DNA of 64,000 nucleotides from Desulfobulbus_C sp964551175 (GTDB lineage: Bacteria > Desulfobacterota > Desulfobulbia > Desulfobulbales > Desulfobulbaceae). Positions 1 through 9,017 of the stretch are shown one piece after another. Every line of letters starts with the position of its first letter. The stretch's first letter is position 1. The position numbers and the translations under genes are program-made. Location: NCBI GenBank assembly GCA_964551175.1, contig CAZKBZ010000001.1:62001-126000 (forward strand). The letters are read 5' to 3'. The notes below the pieces were generated by a model. It worked only from the letters and a program-made list of their open reading frames with translations. It did not search any database and had not been told where the DNA came from.

Positions 1-687
1 CAGTGCTACGGCTGCCATGATAACTATGACCAGACAGCCAAGGGAAAAGACAAGCTGACTTTCCAGAAGTCTGCCGGTAAGTGGCCTGAGTTCAGGACCT
101 ATGTCCGCTACGACACACCGCTGCTCGGTATCAGCGCCAAGGGAATGGTTAATACCTATGTGCCCGGCTGCCAGGTATTTTTCAATGCTGTAAATGACAA
201 AGGCGAGATCATTGGCGATTTTGATAACTTTGTCTTCCAGTCCTCTGAAGGATACTCTTCCGTGGCAACCAACCCGGTTTTCACCCATACGGTCAGAACC
301 GAGGTACGTAGCTGTGAGGACTGCCACTTAAATCCCAAGGCATTGGGACTGGGTACCGGTCAGTTGACTATTGATCCGGATCCAAGTGGTAACAAGGACA
401 GCATGAAGTACACCTATGAGATGGATCGTTCCGGCCTGTCCGCTGCCTTCCCGCTTGACGTGATGGCAACACCCCAGGGAAATCAGATTGCATCCACCTC
501 CCATGTTGGAGCCCGGCCTTTTAACCAGGATGAGATGAATCGTATTCTGAAGGTTGGTAACTGTCTGGCCTGTCATGACGGCTATGATGACCCGATCTAC
601 CAGGATATTTATCAGGCATATAAAGACTTCCCGACCAAGTGTAAGAAGGATGCCTTTATAGAAAAAGCCACGGCTGCAGCTAAATAA
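1..687 (+). CDS. Multiheme c-type cytochrome, C-terminal part (5' end outside window)
   Basis: The reading frame is open from base 1, so the gene starts upstream; 228 codons are visible. Three CxxCH heme sites are seen: CYGCH at the very start, CEDCH near the middle and CLACH near the end. The segment around CEDCH (HT, then about five residues, R(S)CEDCH, then ALGLG) and the later ARPFN..EM block recur in the 898-residue cytochrome immediately downstream, so the two are paralogs, this one with an extra C-terminal heme. Only 12 bases separate the genes, which suggests co-transcription. The role is inferred to be periplasmic or extracellular electron transfer; the electron partner cannot be told from the sequence. 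Confidence 0.88.
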   Translation, partial: QCYGCHDNYDQTAKGKDKLTFQKSAGKWPEFRTYVRYDTPLLGISAKGMVNTYVPGCQVFFNAVNDKGEIIGDFDNFVFQSSEGYSSVATNPVFTHTVRTEVRSCEDCHLNPKALGLGTGQLTIDPDPSGNKDSMKYTYEMDRSGLSAAFPLDVMATPQGNQIASTSHVGARPFNQDEMNRILKVGNCLACHDGYDDPIYQDIYQAYKDFPTKCKKDAFIEKATAAAK

Positions 688-699
688 GGGGGCGCACGA

Positions 700-3396
700 A
701 TGAGAAAAAACAAACTTGCAACAATTTTGGCGGTTTGTGGGACAGGCGCTCTGCTCGTCGGCATGGCAGCTACCTCCAGTATCGCTGAAAATAAGATGAT
801 AAAAGTTGGTGATAAGGAATATCCCATGAAGAAAGTGGATGATATTACCGATTTTGCCGACGCCCGTCGTTTTGAGCTGCCCATGAAGGAAGTGGACGGC
901 GAGATGATGAAGGTCACACCTGAAGGTGTTCCCTTTGCCTGGGATAAACCCAGAAAACACATGCTTGAAAAAGAGTATTTTGAAATCAAATTTCCGGTGG
1001 ACAAGGTGTTTGCCGGAATAAAGACAGCAACCAAGGGTGGTGGTTGCCTGAGTTGTCATGAGGGAATTGAGGCAATCTCCGACACCCATGATTTTGCCTG
1101 TATTCAGTGTCATCAGGGTGATGACAAGGCAACGGATATGGCGGCTGCCCATAAGGACATGTTTGCCAATCCATCTGACGGTAAGGTCGTTGCCAAGACC
1201 TGTGGTACTGCCGACTGTCATGCCGACCAGCTGCATAAGGTGGAGGGTTCTCTAATGGCTACCTCAGCCGGTGAGATCAATGCTACCCGCTATGCCTGGG
1301 GTGCACAGGACTCTGTTGATGCGACTTACAGCGTTAATGGCAAGGGCGGCACCAAGGTCATTCCAACCCAGAAGGAATCCGGCCAGCTGGTGGATGATAT
1401 GCTGCGCAAAAAATGTCTGCGCTGTCATATCAACTCACCGGCGCCGCATCGTCTTGGTGACTTTCGGGCAACCGGCTGTGCCGCCTGTCACATGATCTAT
1501 GCCAATGATGGCCAGACCATGACCGGTGACAAGGCCATTTTAGCTGCTCAAAAGGAATTTAATGACAAAAAGGCTAATGATCCCAAACTGAAAATGGATC
1601 TTGCCGGAGCACTTTCCAAGCGTGGTTACCCGATGAAACATCGTTTGACCACGGCAATTCCTACGGTCCAGTGTGTACGTTGTCACAGCGGCAACAGGGT
1701 TGGTACGGAATACATAGGTCTGTTTGAGCATGACTATGAGAAAATGTACCGGACCCCCCGGTATAAATGGAATGCCCCGCCTGCACCCTATGGTATCGAT
1801 CATCATACCCTGATGCCCGATATCCATTACAAGGCTGGTCTGGCCTGTATTGACTGCCATACCGGTACAGAAACAATGGGCAACGGCACCACCATGGCAG
1901 CCGCCCACCAGGCAACCGAGGTCACCTGTGACACCTGTCACGGAACACCTGATGCGGTCGCCAAGACAGCACCACTGGCTGAAGGTGATGCGGCTCTGAA
2001 GGCGGCCAAGGCTAATCCTAATATTTCGGCTAAGGCCGGGGATGAGGTCGCTGTTACTGCCAAGGGAACCAAGCTTGCCAATGTCAAAAAGACCGACAAG
2101 GGTATGGTATTGACCTCCAAGGTAACGGGTGAAGAACATGTCATTCCGCAGCTTGCCAACGCTGAAAAACAGCCTGCGGCTCACACGGTTGCCGGTCATG
2201 TCCAGAATATGGAATGTTCGGCCTGTCATTCGGGCTGGGTTTCCATGGATTTTGGTACCCATCTGATGCGGGAAGACTATCCGTCATACAAGAAGTGGAA
2301 ACGCTGGCGGGAGCCGGATCCCCAGACCCTGGAACTGCTGTACGCAACCCTTGGTTCCGGTGTCGGCGACAAGACCATGACCGTGGACAGAAAGTTCAAG
2401 GGCTATGCCAAGGATCGGAAGGCAGAGTCCAGAGACCTGCTGACCGGTGAGGTTTCAACCGGTATCTGGTTTGGATCCATGACCATGCGGAACTGGGAAG
2501 ATGTGATACTTGGCAAGAATGCGGAAGGAAAGACCTCCATGTTCAGGCCTCAGTACCAGTACTTTATCAGTCATCTTGGTCCTGATGTAGGTAAGCTGCG
2601 CAAACAGGAAATGGAGATCAAGAAAAAACTGATCGCCACCTCTAACCCGGATGAACGTAAAAAGATCAAGATAGAACTGCAGAATATGCGTAAAAAGGTG
2701 AGAGCCCAGATTTTTATGGACTCTCAGCTCGTGACTACCAAGGACGGCATGCCGGGCCTGGTTATGAACGCATACTCTCCGCATACCATCCAGTCAAGAG
2801 GCCGCCGTTGTGAGGAATGCCATACCAACGGTGAAGCTGCCGGTCTTGGTCGTTCTGTTTTTTATAAGGCAGAAGACACCTGGGTGCCGCAGCTTGATTC
2901 CGGTCGAGCCGGCCTGCCCATTGATTTCCAGATCAAGCAGGCTGTGTCTGAGGAGGGTAAACCCTTGCAGATTACCACCCAGAAGGGTGCCCGTTTTTTC
3001 AACAAGGAAGAGATGGATGCACTGCTGACAAAGTCCGATGCCTATCGGGCTCTGCGCTACCAGGATCTGCAGGAGCAGAATTTTGGTGCACTGCTTAAGC
3101 GTGATCCGGCAATGCTGACCGGTGGAGCCAAGCGTATGGTTAAAGAAGGAATTTCCAACGGCGATGTCCGCAAGGTAGGTTCCTATTATGATACCAAGCG
3201 TTATGGTTTCTGGCAGACTGATCCGATTGTTTTCAATGACGATTATTTTAAGAAAGGTCTGAAAAAGAAGACCGGCCAGGCTGTATGGTCTGATCCTGTT
3301 ATTCAGGAAGAGAAAAAGGTTATTGAGGCGGGATCCAGAACCTATCTCACTCCTGAAAATACCAACTTTAACTGGATACCTGAAGATCAGAAGTAA
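700..3396 (+). CDS. Decaheme c-type cytochrome, exported
   Basis: This is an 898-residue protein with an N-terminal signal peptide (about residues 1-29, hydrophobic core followed by SSIAEN). I count ten heme-binding motifs: CLSCH, CIQCH, CGTADCH (a CX4CH variant), CLRCH, CAACH, CVRCH, CIDCH, CDTCH, CSACH and CEECH. A lysine-rich, probably helical stretch lies between the ninth and tenth hemes. The C-terminal region matches the preceding partial cytochrome (RRCEECH..GLG, then GARFFNKEEM). It probably moves electrons in the periplasm or at the outer surface. A perfect-stem terminator follows the stop codon, so genes 1 and 2 form one transcription unit. The family has no function I can name with certainty. 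Confidence 0.92.
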   Translation: MRKNKLATILAVCGTGALLVGMAATSSIAENKMIKVGDKEYPMKKVDDITDFADARRFELPMKEVDGEMMKVTPEGVPFAWDKPRKHMLEKEYFEIKFPVDKVFAGIKTATKGGGCLSCHEGIEAISDTHDFACIQCHQGDDKATDMAAAHKDMFANPSDGKVVAKTCGTADCHADQLHKVEGSLMATSAGEINATRYAWGAQDSVDATYSVNGKGGTKVIPTQKESGQLVDDMLRKKCLRCHINSPAPHRLGDFRATGCAACHMIYANDGQTMTGDKAILAAQKEFNDKKANDPKLKMDLAGALSKRGYPMKHRLTTAIPTVQCVRCHSGNRVGTEYIGLFEHDYEKMYRTPRYKWNAPPAPYGIDHHTLMPDIHYKAGLACIDCHTGTETMGNGTTMAAAHQATEVTCDTCHGTPDAVAKTAPLAEGDAALKAAKANPNISAKAGDEVAVTAKGTKLANVKKTDKGMVLTSKVTGEEHVIPQLANAEKQPAAHTVAGHVQNMECSACHSGWVSMDFGTHLMREDYPSYKKWKRWREPDPQTLELLYATLGSGVGDKTMTVDRKFKGYAKDRKAESRDLLTGEVSTGIWFGSMTMRNWEDVILGKNAEGKTSMFRPQYQYFISHLGPDVGKLRKQEMEIKKKLIATSNPDERKKIKIELQNMRKKVRAQIFMDSQLVTTKDGMPGLVMNAYSPHTIQSRGRRCEECHTNGEAAGLGRSVFYKAEDTWVPQLDSGRAGLPIDFQIKQAVSEEGKPLQITTQKGARFFNKEEMDALLTKSDAYRALRYQDLQEQNFGALLKRDPAMLTGGAKRMVKEGISNGDVRKVGSYYDTKRYGFWQTDPIVFNDDYFKKGLKKKTGQAVWSDPVIQEEKKVIEAGSRTYLTPENTNFNWIPEDQK

Positions 3397-3424
3397 TCAA
3401 GCCTGATCATAAGGGTGTTTGCTG

Positions 3425-3465
3425 CCGGGGTGCTGCATGTGCAGTACCCCGGTATTGCTGTTTTT
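3425..3465 (+). terminator. Rho-independent terminator after the decaheme cytochrome
   Basis: A GC-rich stem (CCGGGGTGCTGCA against TGCAGTACCCCGG, one G-T wobble) is followed within nine bases by a run of five T. It separates the large cytochromes from the next transcription unit. Confidence 0.7.
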
Positions 3466-3575
3466 CAAGACCACTGAAACGATTGGAAAATAGGAATGAG
3501 CATTCCAGCCTGTTATGGTAGTATCGGATGGAATGTTGATTCCTGAGTTCTAATTACAAAGAGGAGAAATACACT

Positions 3576-4013
3576 ATGAAACGAAAGTCAGGGTATGCAA
3601 AGCTCTTGGTTTCTGTTCTGACTGTCGGCATGATCGTCGGCCTGGGTGTGCCGGTTTCTGCTGCAGGAAATGCCAAGCGCGGAAAACGGTTGTATGACCA
3701 ATACTGTACCCCGTGCCATGGCAAAAATGGTCAGGGTGACGGAACAAGGATGAAGGTGGAAAAATTTGATCCGGCACCTCGGAATCACACCGATGGCAAG
3801 GTTATGAACACGAGAACCGATCTGCAACTGTTCAAGACCATCAAGGATGGCGGCAAGTCGATGAACTTTTCTCATATCATGCCGCAGTGGAAGCATATCC
3901 TTAAAGATAAGCAGATCTGGGATGTTCTGGCCTATGTAAGGTCACTTGCCAAGAATCCTGAATGGACGGGAACGCCGATTCCACCGGATCCTGCTGCAGA
4001 GAAAAAACAGTAG
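3576..4013 (+). CDS. Monoheme class I c-type cytochrome, exported
   Basis: A 145-residue protein with signal peptide (cleavage probably after VPVSAAG) and one heme site, CTPCHGKNGQGDG, followed by the typical cytochrome c glycine-rich turn. The likely distal ligand is the methionine in SHIMPQWKH. The start is supported by a strong AGAGGAG ribosome site. It is a clear paralog of the 155-residue cytochrome at 6776-7243: both share the heme segment, PRxHT, LFKxIKxGGK and the SHIMPQWKHIL block. Cytochromes of this kind shuttle electrons to terminal oxidoreductases in the periplasm; here the partner is probably one of the neighbouring multiheme or copper proteins, which is inference. Confidence 0.9.
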   Translation: MKRKSGYAKLLVSVLTVGMIVGLGVPVSAAGNAKRGKRLYDQYCTPCHGKNGQGDGTRMKVEKFDPAPRNHTDGKVMNTRTDLQLFKTIKDGGKSMNFSHIMPQWKHILKDKQIWDVLAYVRSLAKNPEWTGTPIPPDPAAEKKQ

Positions 4014-4075
4014 GTTTCTTCCGTATTGAAAAAGCCGTCAGCATGACGGCAGGTAATGTTTATTTTGAGGGAATT

Positions 4076-4657
4076 ATGCGAACATTGATTATTGCAGCCG
4101 GCGTATTATTGATCTTTGCCGCTGGTGTGCAGGCAGAGGAAAAGCAGGAATATGAGTTTGCCGGAGTCAAGACCTGTAAAAAATGCCACCGTAAGGTGTG
4201 GAAGACATGGAAAGATACACCCATGGCCACATCTTTTGATATCCTCAAGCCCGGTGAACGGGCCGAGATCAAGAAAAAAGCCGGGCTGGATCCGCAAAAG
4301 GATTACACCACGGATACTGCCTGCCTGCCCTGTCATACCACTGGTTACGGAAAACCAGGCGGTTTTGTTTCTGTGGAAAAAACACCTGCCATGGTCGGTA
4401 TCAGCTGCGAGGCGTGTCACGGTGCCGGTAAAGAATATAACAAGGTCATGAAGAAACACAGCAGGACGTACAGCGATGAAGAAATTATTCACGCAGGTCT
4501 TAACAAAGACCCTCGTGCTACCTGCACAGCGTGCCATAATGATAAAAGTCCGACCCGTAAATTTCAGGAATCTTTTGATGCGCAGGATCATGACTGGCCG
4601 GGACACGATCCGGTCAAGTTGAAATACCATACCCCGGAATACCAGGTGAATAAATAA
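4076..4657 (+). CDS. Tetraheme cytochrome c554-like protein
   Basis: A 193-residue protein; I place the start at 4076 (MRTLIIAAGVLLIF), because this gives a normal signal peptide, whereas the longer frame upstream overlaps the preceding gene. Four heme sites are visible: CKKCH, CLPCH, CEACH and CTACH. The spacing, the FAGVKTCKKCH opening and the W..TPMA segment match the cytochrome c554/c-prime family (periplasmic tetraheme electron carriers, known from nitrifiers and from many anaerobes). It lies 62 bases after the monoheme cytochrome and is followed by the cupredoxin, suggesting one operon. The redox partner is unknown. Confidence 0.88.
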   Translation: MRTLIIAAGVLLIFAAGVQAEEKQEYEFAGVKTCKKCHRKVWKTWKDTPMATSFDILKPGERAEIKKKAGLDPQKDYTTDTACLPCHTTGYGKPGGFVSVEKTPAMVGISCEACHGAGKEYNKVMKKHSRTYSDEEIIHAGLNKDPRATCTACHNDKSPTRKFQESFDAQDHDWPGHDPVKLKYHTPEYQVNK

Positions 4658-4738
4658 GGCGTGGCTGCCCTTCACCGGCCAAGCTCACAATAGAGTATCA
4701 TATCCGCACCTTGTATCAGGAACAGCAAAGGGATTATC

Positions 4739-5143
4739 ATGAAGAGATTACCAGGTTGTCTGTTGGCAGTAATAGTGTTCATCTTCTGCCTTGTTGGACA
4801 GGCTCAGTCAGAGACTATCAATATCAAAATTAAAAACTTCAACTTTTACCCGCCTGATCCCGTCATTAACGTCGGTGATACCGTGGTCTGGGAAAACACC
4901 ATGAACTATGGGCACTGGGTTATTTCCGGTGTCGATATGCGGCACGACAACAAGTTTTTTTCCTACCTGCTGCTCAAGGGTACCAAGTTCAGTTATACCT
5001 TTCGTGAACCGGGTGATTATCCATACTACTGCCCCATCCATTCCATGCAGGCCATGATCAGCGTAGTTGATCCAAACGCCGGCCAGGAAAAACAGGAAGA
5101 AGGTGGTGAAGCTGCTCCCACTACCCGCCGTCGCCGGCGGTAA
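4739..5143 (+). CDS. Exported cupredoxin (type 1 copper protein, plastocyanin-like)
   Basis: A 134-residue protein with signal peptide (about residues 1-24) and one cupredoxin domain. The type 1 copper ligands can be assigned: His59 (in GHWV), then Cys98, His101 and Met106 in YCPIHSMQAM, which is the CX2HX4M spacing of plastocyanins. The C-terminus is an unusual low-complexity tail ending in five arginines. It sits between the c554-like cytochrome and an ABC permease, with three NosL-family proteins nearby. It is likely a small soluble periplasmic electron carrier or a copper carrier; which of the two cannot be told from sequence. Confidence 0.88.
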   Translation: MKRLPGCLLAVIVFIFCLVGQAQSETINIKIKNFNFYPPDPVINVGDTVVWENTMNYGHWVISGVDMRHDNKFFSYLLLKGTKFSYTFREPGDYPYYCPIHSMQAMISVVDPNAGQEKQEEGGEAAPTTRRRRR

Positions 5144-5160
5144 TCCGGCGGGCGATTTTC

Positions 5161-5445
5161 TTGAAGGTATCTCTTTACCTGGGAATCCTGACCGGATTGC
5201 TGTTCGTCGTTGTTTGTGTGATCCTGTTTGATTCACAGGAAAGAACGGATTTGTCCGGTGATGAGTTGTTGCGGTTTCAGCAGATGGTCGGCGGGGTAGG
5301 TCTGGGTGCAGTGACAGTCCCTGCCTGGAACTTCCACGATTTCGACCCACGTCTGCAGCCTGGACCAATGGACACACTCTATCCTGTTCCAGGGGGGTAC
5401 GGCTATTCCCCGGACAGGTTGGCCATGGTTTCATCTTTTCAGTAA
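5161..5445 (+). CDS. Small membrane-anchored protein of unknown function
   Basis: A 94-residue open frame beginning with TTG 17 bases after the cupredoxin stop. Residues about 3-23 form one hydrophobic segment (signal anchor or uncleaved signal); the rest is a proline- and glycine-rich exported tail (FDPRLQPGPMD, VPGGYGY). No cysteine-based heme or metal motif is visible. The tight spacing suggests translation coupled to the cupredoxin. I do not recognise the family. The non-ATG start makes the exact N-terminus uncertain. Confidence 0.6.
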   Translation: MKVSLYLGILTGLLFVVVCVILFDSQERTDLSGDELLRFQQMVGGVGLGAVTVPAWNFHDFDPRLQPGPMDTLYPVPGGYGYSPDRLAMVSSFQ

Positions 5446-5530
5446 TGCAGGCTGCACCGGTTTCCTGATGAAAGGAAAAGGCGACTGTTGGTCCGGATAG
5501 TCATCCTTTTGCTGCTGGAGCTTTGCTTAC

Positions 5531-6679
5531 ATGCAGAAACATGCCAATCTTTTTGTTGAGGCCGTTGCATCAATTCTGCGTAACAGGGGGCGAAGCAGTG
5601 TTGTCCTGCTCTGCCTTATCGGAGTTCTTCTCCCCTTTGTGACCGCCATGGCCGTGGCAGAGGGAGTCCGGTCCCAGTCAGTCTTTTCTGTAGATGGTGG
5701 AGCGGATCTCTATATTTCCAGGGATCAGTATGGCCGAAACGGTCCTGTTGCCCTGTCCATGAGAGCAGAGCTGCAGAAGCTGCCGGGTGTGATCAGGGTA
5801 CAGCCCCGTATAGTAGGAAGAACCTATCTCGGCGAGGAACTTGCCGTTGTCGTCGGCATTGACCGGGCCACCCTGCCGATGGATCAACAAGGGCAGGCAC
5901 CGGAACCGGGACAGGCCTTGATGGGTAAATCACTGGCTGTTCGACTGGGGCTGAGCAAGGGCAGTGAATTTCATTTCGGACTCTTTCCCGCCCTGCCTTT
6001 TACGGTCAGAGAACTCCTCGAACCAACACTTTCCATGTGGTCATCATCCATGGTCATTGTCAACTTTGACGATGCTGCCCAGCTGTTCAAACTTCCCGGT
6101 TATGCCTCTGAATTTCTTGTCTACTGTCGGCCCGGAACAGCTGACGCCATTGCCGAACAGTTAAGCAGTGTTGGAAAACCATGGGATATGACCGCACCGC
6201 TCAGAATTCAGACAAGGAAGATTGTCAGTCAGTATGTAAGCCGCGGTTTTGACATCCAGTCAGGAACTTTTGCCATGTTTTATGTAACTGCATTTGGTCT
6301 GGCCATACCGGCCCTGCTTATCCTTTCCGGCTTTGGCCGTGGAATCCGCAGGCGGGAGATCGGCATCATGAAGGCAACAGGCTGGCAGACCCTGGATGTC
6401 CTGGAGATGATCTGCGTTGAGAATCTTTTGCTGGCCCTGAGCGGCAGCGTGCTGGCTCTTTTTTTTGCCATTGTCTGGTTGAAAGTGGCCAACGGCATCG
6501 GTATTGCACCGTTATTTATCAGCGGCAGCGGCTGGGTCCCTGATTTTCCTGTACCAGCCGTTTTCACCCCGATGCCGGCTTTGTTCTCTTTTCTGTTCGG
6601 TTTGAGCCTGACAATGGTTGGTACCATTATCCCGACCTGGCGGGCTGCTGTTACGCCGCCGCTGACAACAATGAATTAA
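5531..6679 (+). CDS. FtsX-type ABC transporter permease (MacB/LolC-like)
   Basis: A 382-residue protein with the FtsX/MacB permease layout: one N-terminal membrane segment (about 24-46), a large periplasmic domain (about 47-240), then three membrane segments near the C-terminus with the GIRRREIGIMKATGW block that precedes the coupling region in this family. Such permeases do not usually import; they work with a LolD-like ATPase in lipoprotein release or mechanotransmission. The matching ATPase is two genes downstream (7243-7914), split from it by a cytochrome gene. Context suggests a role in assembling or exporting the neighbouring copper or heme proteins (inference). Confidence 0.88.
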   Translation: MQKHANLFVEAVASILRNRGRSSVVLLCLIGVLLPFVTAMAVAEGVRSQSVFSVDGGADLYISRDQYGRNGPVALSMRAELQKLPGVIRVQPRIVGRTYLGEELAVVVGIDRATLPMDQQGQAPEPGQALMGKSLAVRLGLSKGSEFHFGLFPALPFTVRELLEPTLSMWSSSMVIVNFDDAAQLFKLPGYASEFLVYCRPGTADAIAEQLSSVGKPWDMTAPLRIQTRKIVSQYVSRGFDIQSGTFAMFYVTAFGLAIPALLILSGFGRGIRRREIGIMKATGWQTLDVLEMICVENLLLALSGSVLALFFAIVWLKVANGIGIAPLFISGSGWVPDFPVPAVFTPMPALFSFLFGLSLTMVGTIIPTWRAAVTPPLTTMN

Positions 6680-6775
6680 GGCACCCTTAACAGTTGCGAT
6701 GTCGGATTGAATACAGGCATCATGAAGGGACATCAAAATCTGTATTTATTCTGTGAAAGCTTTGCTGGAGTGGTT

Positions 6776-7243
6776 ATGAGCAAATCCACGAAAAAAGTGT
6801 ACCTGACAGTGGTGTTTTTTCTGCTGTGGGCGGGAACAGTTAACTGTTACGCAGAAGCAAACAGCAAGCGTGGCGGCAGGATTTATGGACAGTATTGTAC
6901 TCCCTGTCACGGCCAGCAGGGAAACGGCAGGGGGCCGCGAGCCAGAAATGAGGCCCTGCAGCCCCCGCCAAGAGATCATACCAACGGGTTTTACATGAAC
7001 ATGCAGACAGATATTCGTCTCTTCAAGGTCATTAAGCTGGGCGGCAAGGCCAACAACCTGTCTCATATCATGCCGCAGTGGAAACATATTCTCTCTGATA
7101 AGCAGATTTTTGATATTGTCGCCTACCTTCGGACCCTTGCCAAGGATCCGCCCTATGAAAAATCCAAAACTTCCAACTGGGGAAAGAATCCCTATGCCTC
7201 AGATGAACGCCAACCCATGAGTAATCCTGCTGAGCTGAAATAA
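6776..7243 (+). CDS. Monoheme class I c-type cytochrome, exported (paralog of 3576-4013)
   Basis: A 155-residue protein; the start at 6776 (MSKSTKKVYLTVVFF) gives a proper signal peptide, while the longer frame from 6707 adds an implausible leader. One heme site, CTPCHGQQGNGRG, and the SHIMPQWKHIL block with the candidate axial methionine are shared with the cytochrome at 3576-4013. The C-terminal tail differs. Its stop codon overlaps the ATPase start by one base, so it is translationally coupled to the transporter genes, an unusual place for a cytochrome. Confidence 0.9.
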   Translation: MSKSTKKVYLTVVFFLLWAGTVNCYAEANSKRGGRIYGQYCTPCHGQQGNGRGPRARNEALQPPPRDHTNGFYMNMQTDIRLFKVIKLGGKANNLSHIMPQWKHILSDKQIFDIVAYLRTLAKDPPYEKSKTSNWGKNPYASDERQPMSNPAELK

Positions 7244-7914
7244 TGACATTGCTTGAAGGGAATCAGCTGACCAGGAAATATCTGGTGGCAGGTCAGGAAC
7301 CTGTGTGGGCACTGCGTGATGTCTCCTGCCGGATTAGTGCCGGCAGCTGGACAGCCATTGGCGGGCCATCGGGTTCCGGTAAGAGCAGTCTGCTGGCCCT
7401 GCTGGCAGCCCTTGACCGGCCTACCTCGGGACACGTGCTGGTGGAGGGCCGGGACATCAGCTTTGCCACTGATGTGCGGCAGGCTTTGTATCGTAAAGAA
7501 CGGATCGGTATTGTTTTTCAGGAATATCAGCTGCTGGAGCAGTTGACAGCCTGGGAGAATGTAGCCATGCCGCTTACGGTAACCAATCTGAAGTACAGGA
7601 AGCGCAAAAAGAGGGCCATGGAGCTTCTGTCTACGGTTGGTCTTGAGTCCCGGGCTGTTCATCTGCCGCGGCAGCTCTCCGGGGGTGAACGACAGCGGGT
7701 GGCCCTGGCCCGGGCCCTGGTTCATGATCCGGATATTCTTTTTGCCGATGAACCGACCTCAAACATTGATCACACAGCTGTGCAGATGGTTATGGATATG
7801 TTTCATAAGCTGAACAATGAAGGGTGTACCCTGGTCATTATCAGCCACGACCCGCAGATGACGGAACCGGCGGACCAGGTGCTCAGTCTTGAAAACGGAA
7901 GGCTGGTTTCGTGA
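7243..7914 (+). CDS. ABC transporter ATP-binding protein (LolD/MacB type)
   Basis: A 223-residue nucleotide-binding subunit. Walker A is GPSGSGKSS (about residues 41-49), a Q-loop lies in VFQEYQ (about 91-96), the signature is LSGGE (about 145-149), Walker B is ILFADEP (about 165-171), and the H-loop is in IISHDP. Length and motifs fit the LolD/MacB/FtsE group, which pairs with FtsX-type permeases, here most likely the one at 5531-6679. It overlaps the cytochrome before it by one base and the membrane protein after it by four bases, so all three are coupled. Confidence 0.93.
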   Translation: MTLLEGNQLTRKYLVAGQEPVWALRDVSCRISAGSWTAIGGPSGSGKSSLLALLAALDRPTSGHVLVEGRDISFATDVRQALYRKERIGIVFQEYQLLEQLTAWENVAMPLTVTNLKYRKRKKRAMELLSTVGLESRAVHLPRQLSGGERQRVALARALVHDPDILFADEPTSNIDHTAVQMVMDMFHKLNNEGCTLVIISHDPQMTEPADQVLSLENGRLVS

Positions 7915-8948
7915 TAATCAATCCCTGGAGTGTTTCCGCCCTGACCATTGACCTGCTGTCGACAGCTCTTGCCGGGGCCGCGGTCATCAGTGGGATCAGA
8001 TTGCTCACTGCAGATCAGTCCGGGGAAGAACTCAGTGGCCAGAGCGTGACCAGCCGTGAAGACAGGATGTATCTGGCCTTCTGGTTGGGGGCGGTTCTGC
8101 TGGCTGTTCGATTTCTGGCATGGCCCCTTTTTTACCTGGTCCTGCACAGTTTTATCTCCGAGATCGAAGGGGCAATGTGCATTTTCGGGACCAGAAACAT
8201 GCTGCCTGTCTTGACCCGTTTTCTCGAGCTGCTCAAGCCTCTGCTCTTTTTTACAGGACTTGTCTGGCTGGTTCTTTTTCGCCTGGAACGGTTTGCCACC
8301 CTTTCAGGAAAGAGCAGTCCCGCAGGCCGCTTTATCCTGGCCATGTTTGTGTTGTGCAGCCTGACTGCACTGGTCGACTCTGCGGCCAGTGCGGTTCTCT
8401 GGATGCGCAGTTCCTCGGAACTGGCTGTTTCCTGCTGTACGACGGTTACCGATATTCCTTCGCGTTTTACGGTCTGGATGCCGGTTTCTCTTTTCGGACC
8501 AGCCTATGAGAGGCCATTATGGTATCTTTTTTTTATTCTCAATGGACTGTCGGCAACATTGCTCATACTGGCCTATCGGGCAGTCGACCGCGTGCGATCG
8601 CCGCTTGTGCTGTACAGCCTGGTCGGGCTGCTGTCCCTGGCCAACTGCATTGTTACCGTCATAGCCTATATCGAGGTCATAGCACCGGAGTTGATGCGGT
8701 TGCCCTTTCATCACTGTCTGTACTGCATGGTGCAGAATGTTATTGATGCACCTGTTTTTGTGGCCCTGTTTATTATCGGCACCTGCTCGGCAGTTGCCGT
8801 TTTTCCTGTCTGGCTCTGCGCCCGTTCCTGGGTCAGGAAGGATGCCCTGGTCTCAGCTGTTCAAACATTGCTTTTGACCGGTTTTCTCTGCCTGAGCGGT
8901 TCGGTGTTGATGATTACTCTCCATTTACTGGTGCCAAGATTTCAGTAA
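7911..8948 (+). CDS. Polytopic inner-membrane protein of unknown function
   Basis: A 345-residue protein starting with GTG in a GTGA overlap with the ATPase gene. About eight hydrophobic segments are visible along the length, with short loops; cysteine pairs occur in loops (for example VSCCTTV and HHCLYC) but no recognised cofactor motif. I do not recognise the family. Translational coupling to the ATPase suggests a second membrane component of the same complex. Confidence 0.75.
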   Translation: MIINPWSVSALTIDLLSTALAGAAVISGIRLLTADQSGEELSGQSVTSREDRMYLAFWLGAVLLAVRFLAWPLFYLVLHSFISEIEGAMCIFGTRNMLPVLTRFLELLKPLLFFTGLVWLVLFRLERFATLSGKSSPAGRFILAMFVLCSLTALVDSAASAVLWMRSSSELAVSCCTTVTDIPSRFTVWMPVSLFGPAYERPLWYLFFILNGLSATLLILAYRAVDRVRSPLVLYSLVGLLSLANCIVTVIAYIEVIAPELMRLPFHHCLYCMVQNVIDAPVFVALFIIGTCSAVAVFPVWLCARSWVRKDALVSAVQTLLLTGFLCLSGSVLMITLHLLVPRFQ

Positions 8949-9017
8949 CTGGATGGTATATCCGGATATTGTGATAGAGAATCGACAATCAAGAGATTTT
9001 ACGAGACCAATACTATT

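Noticed and set aside
328..1236. 302-codon open frame on the minus strand
   Set aside because: It lies antisense to two multiheme cytochrome genes that have ten clear heme motifs; its translation is an artefact of their codon use.
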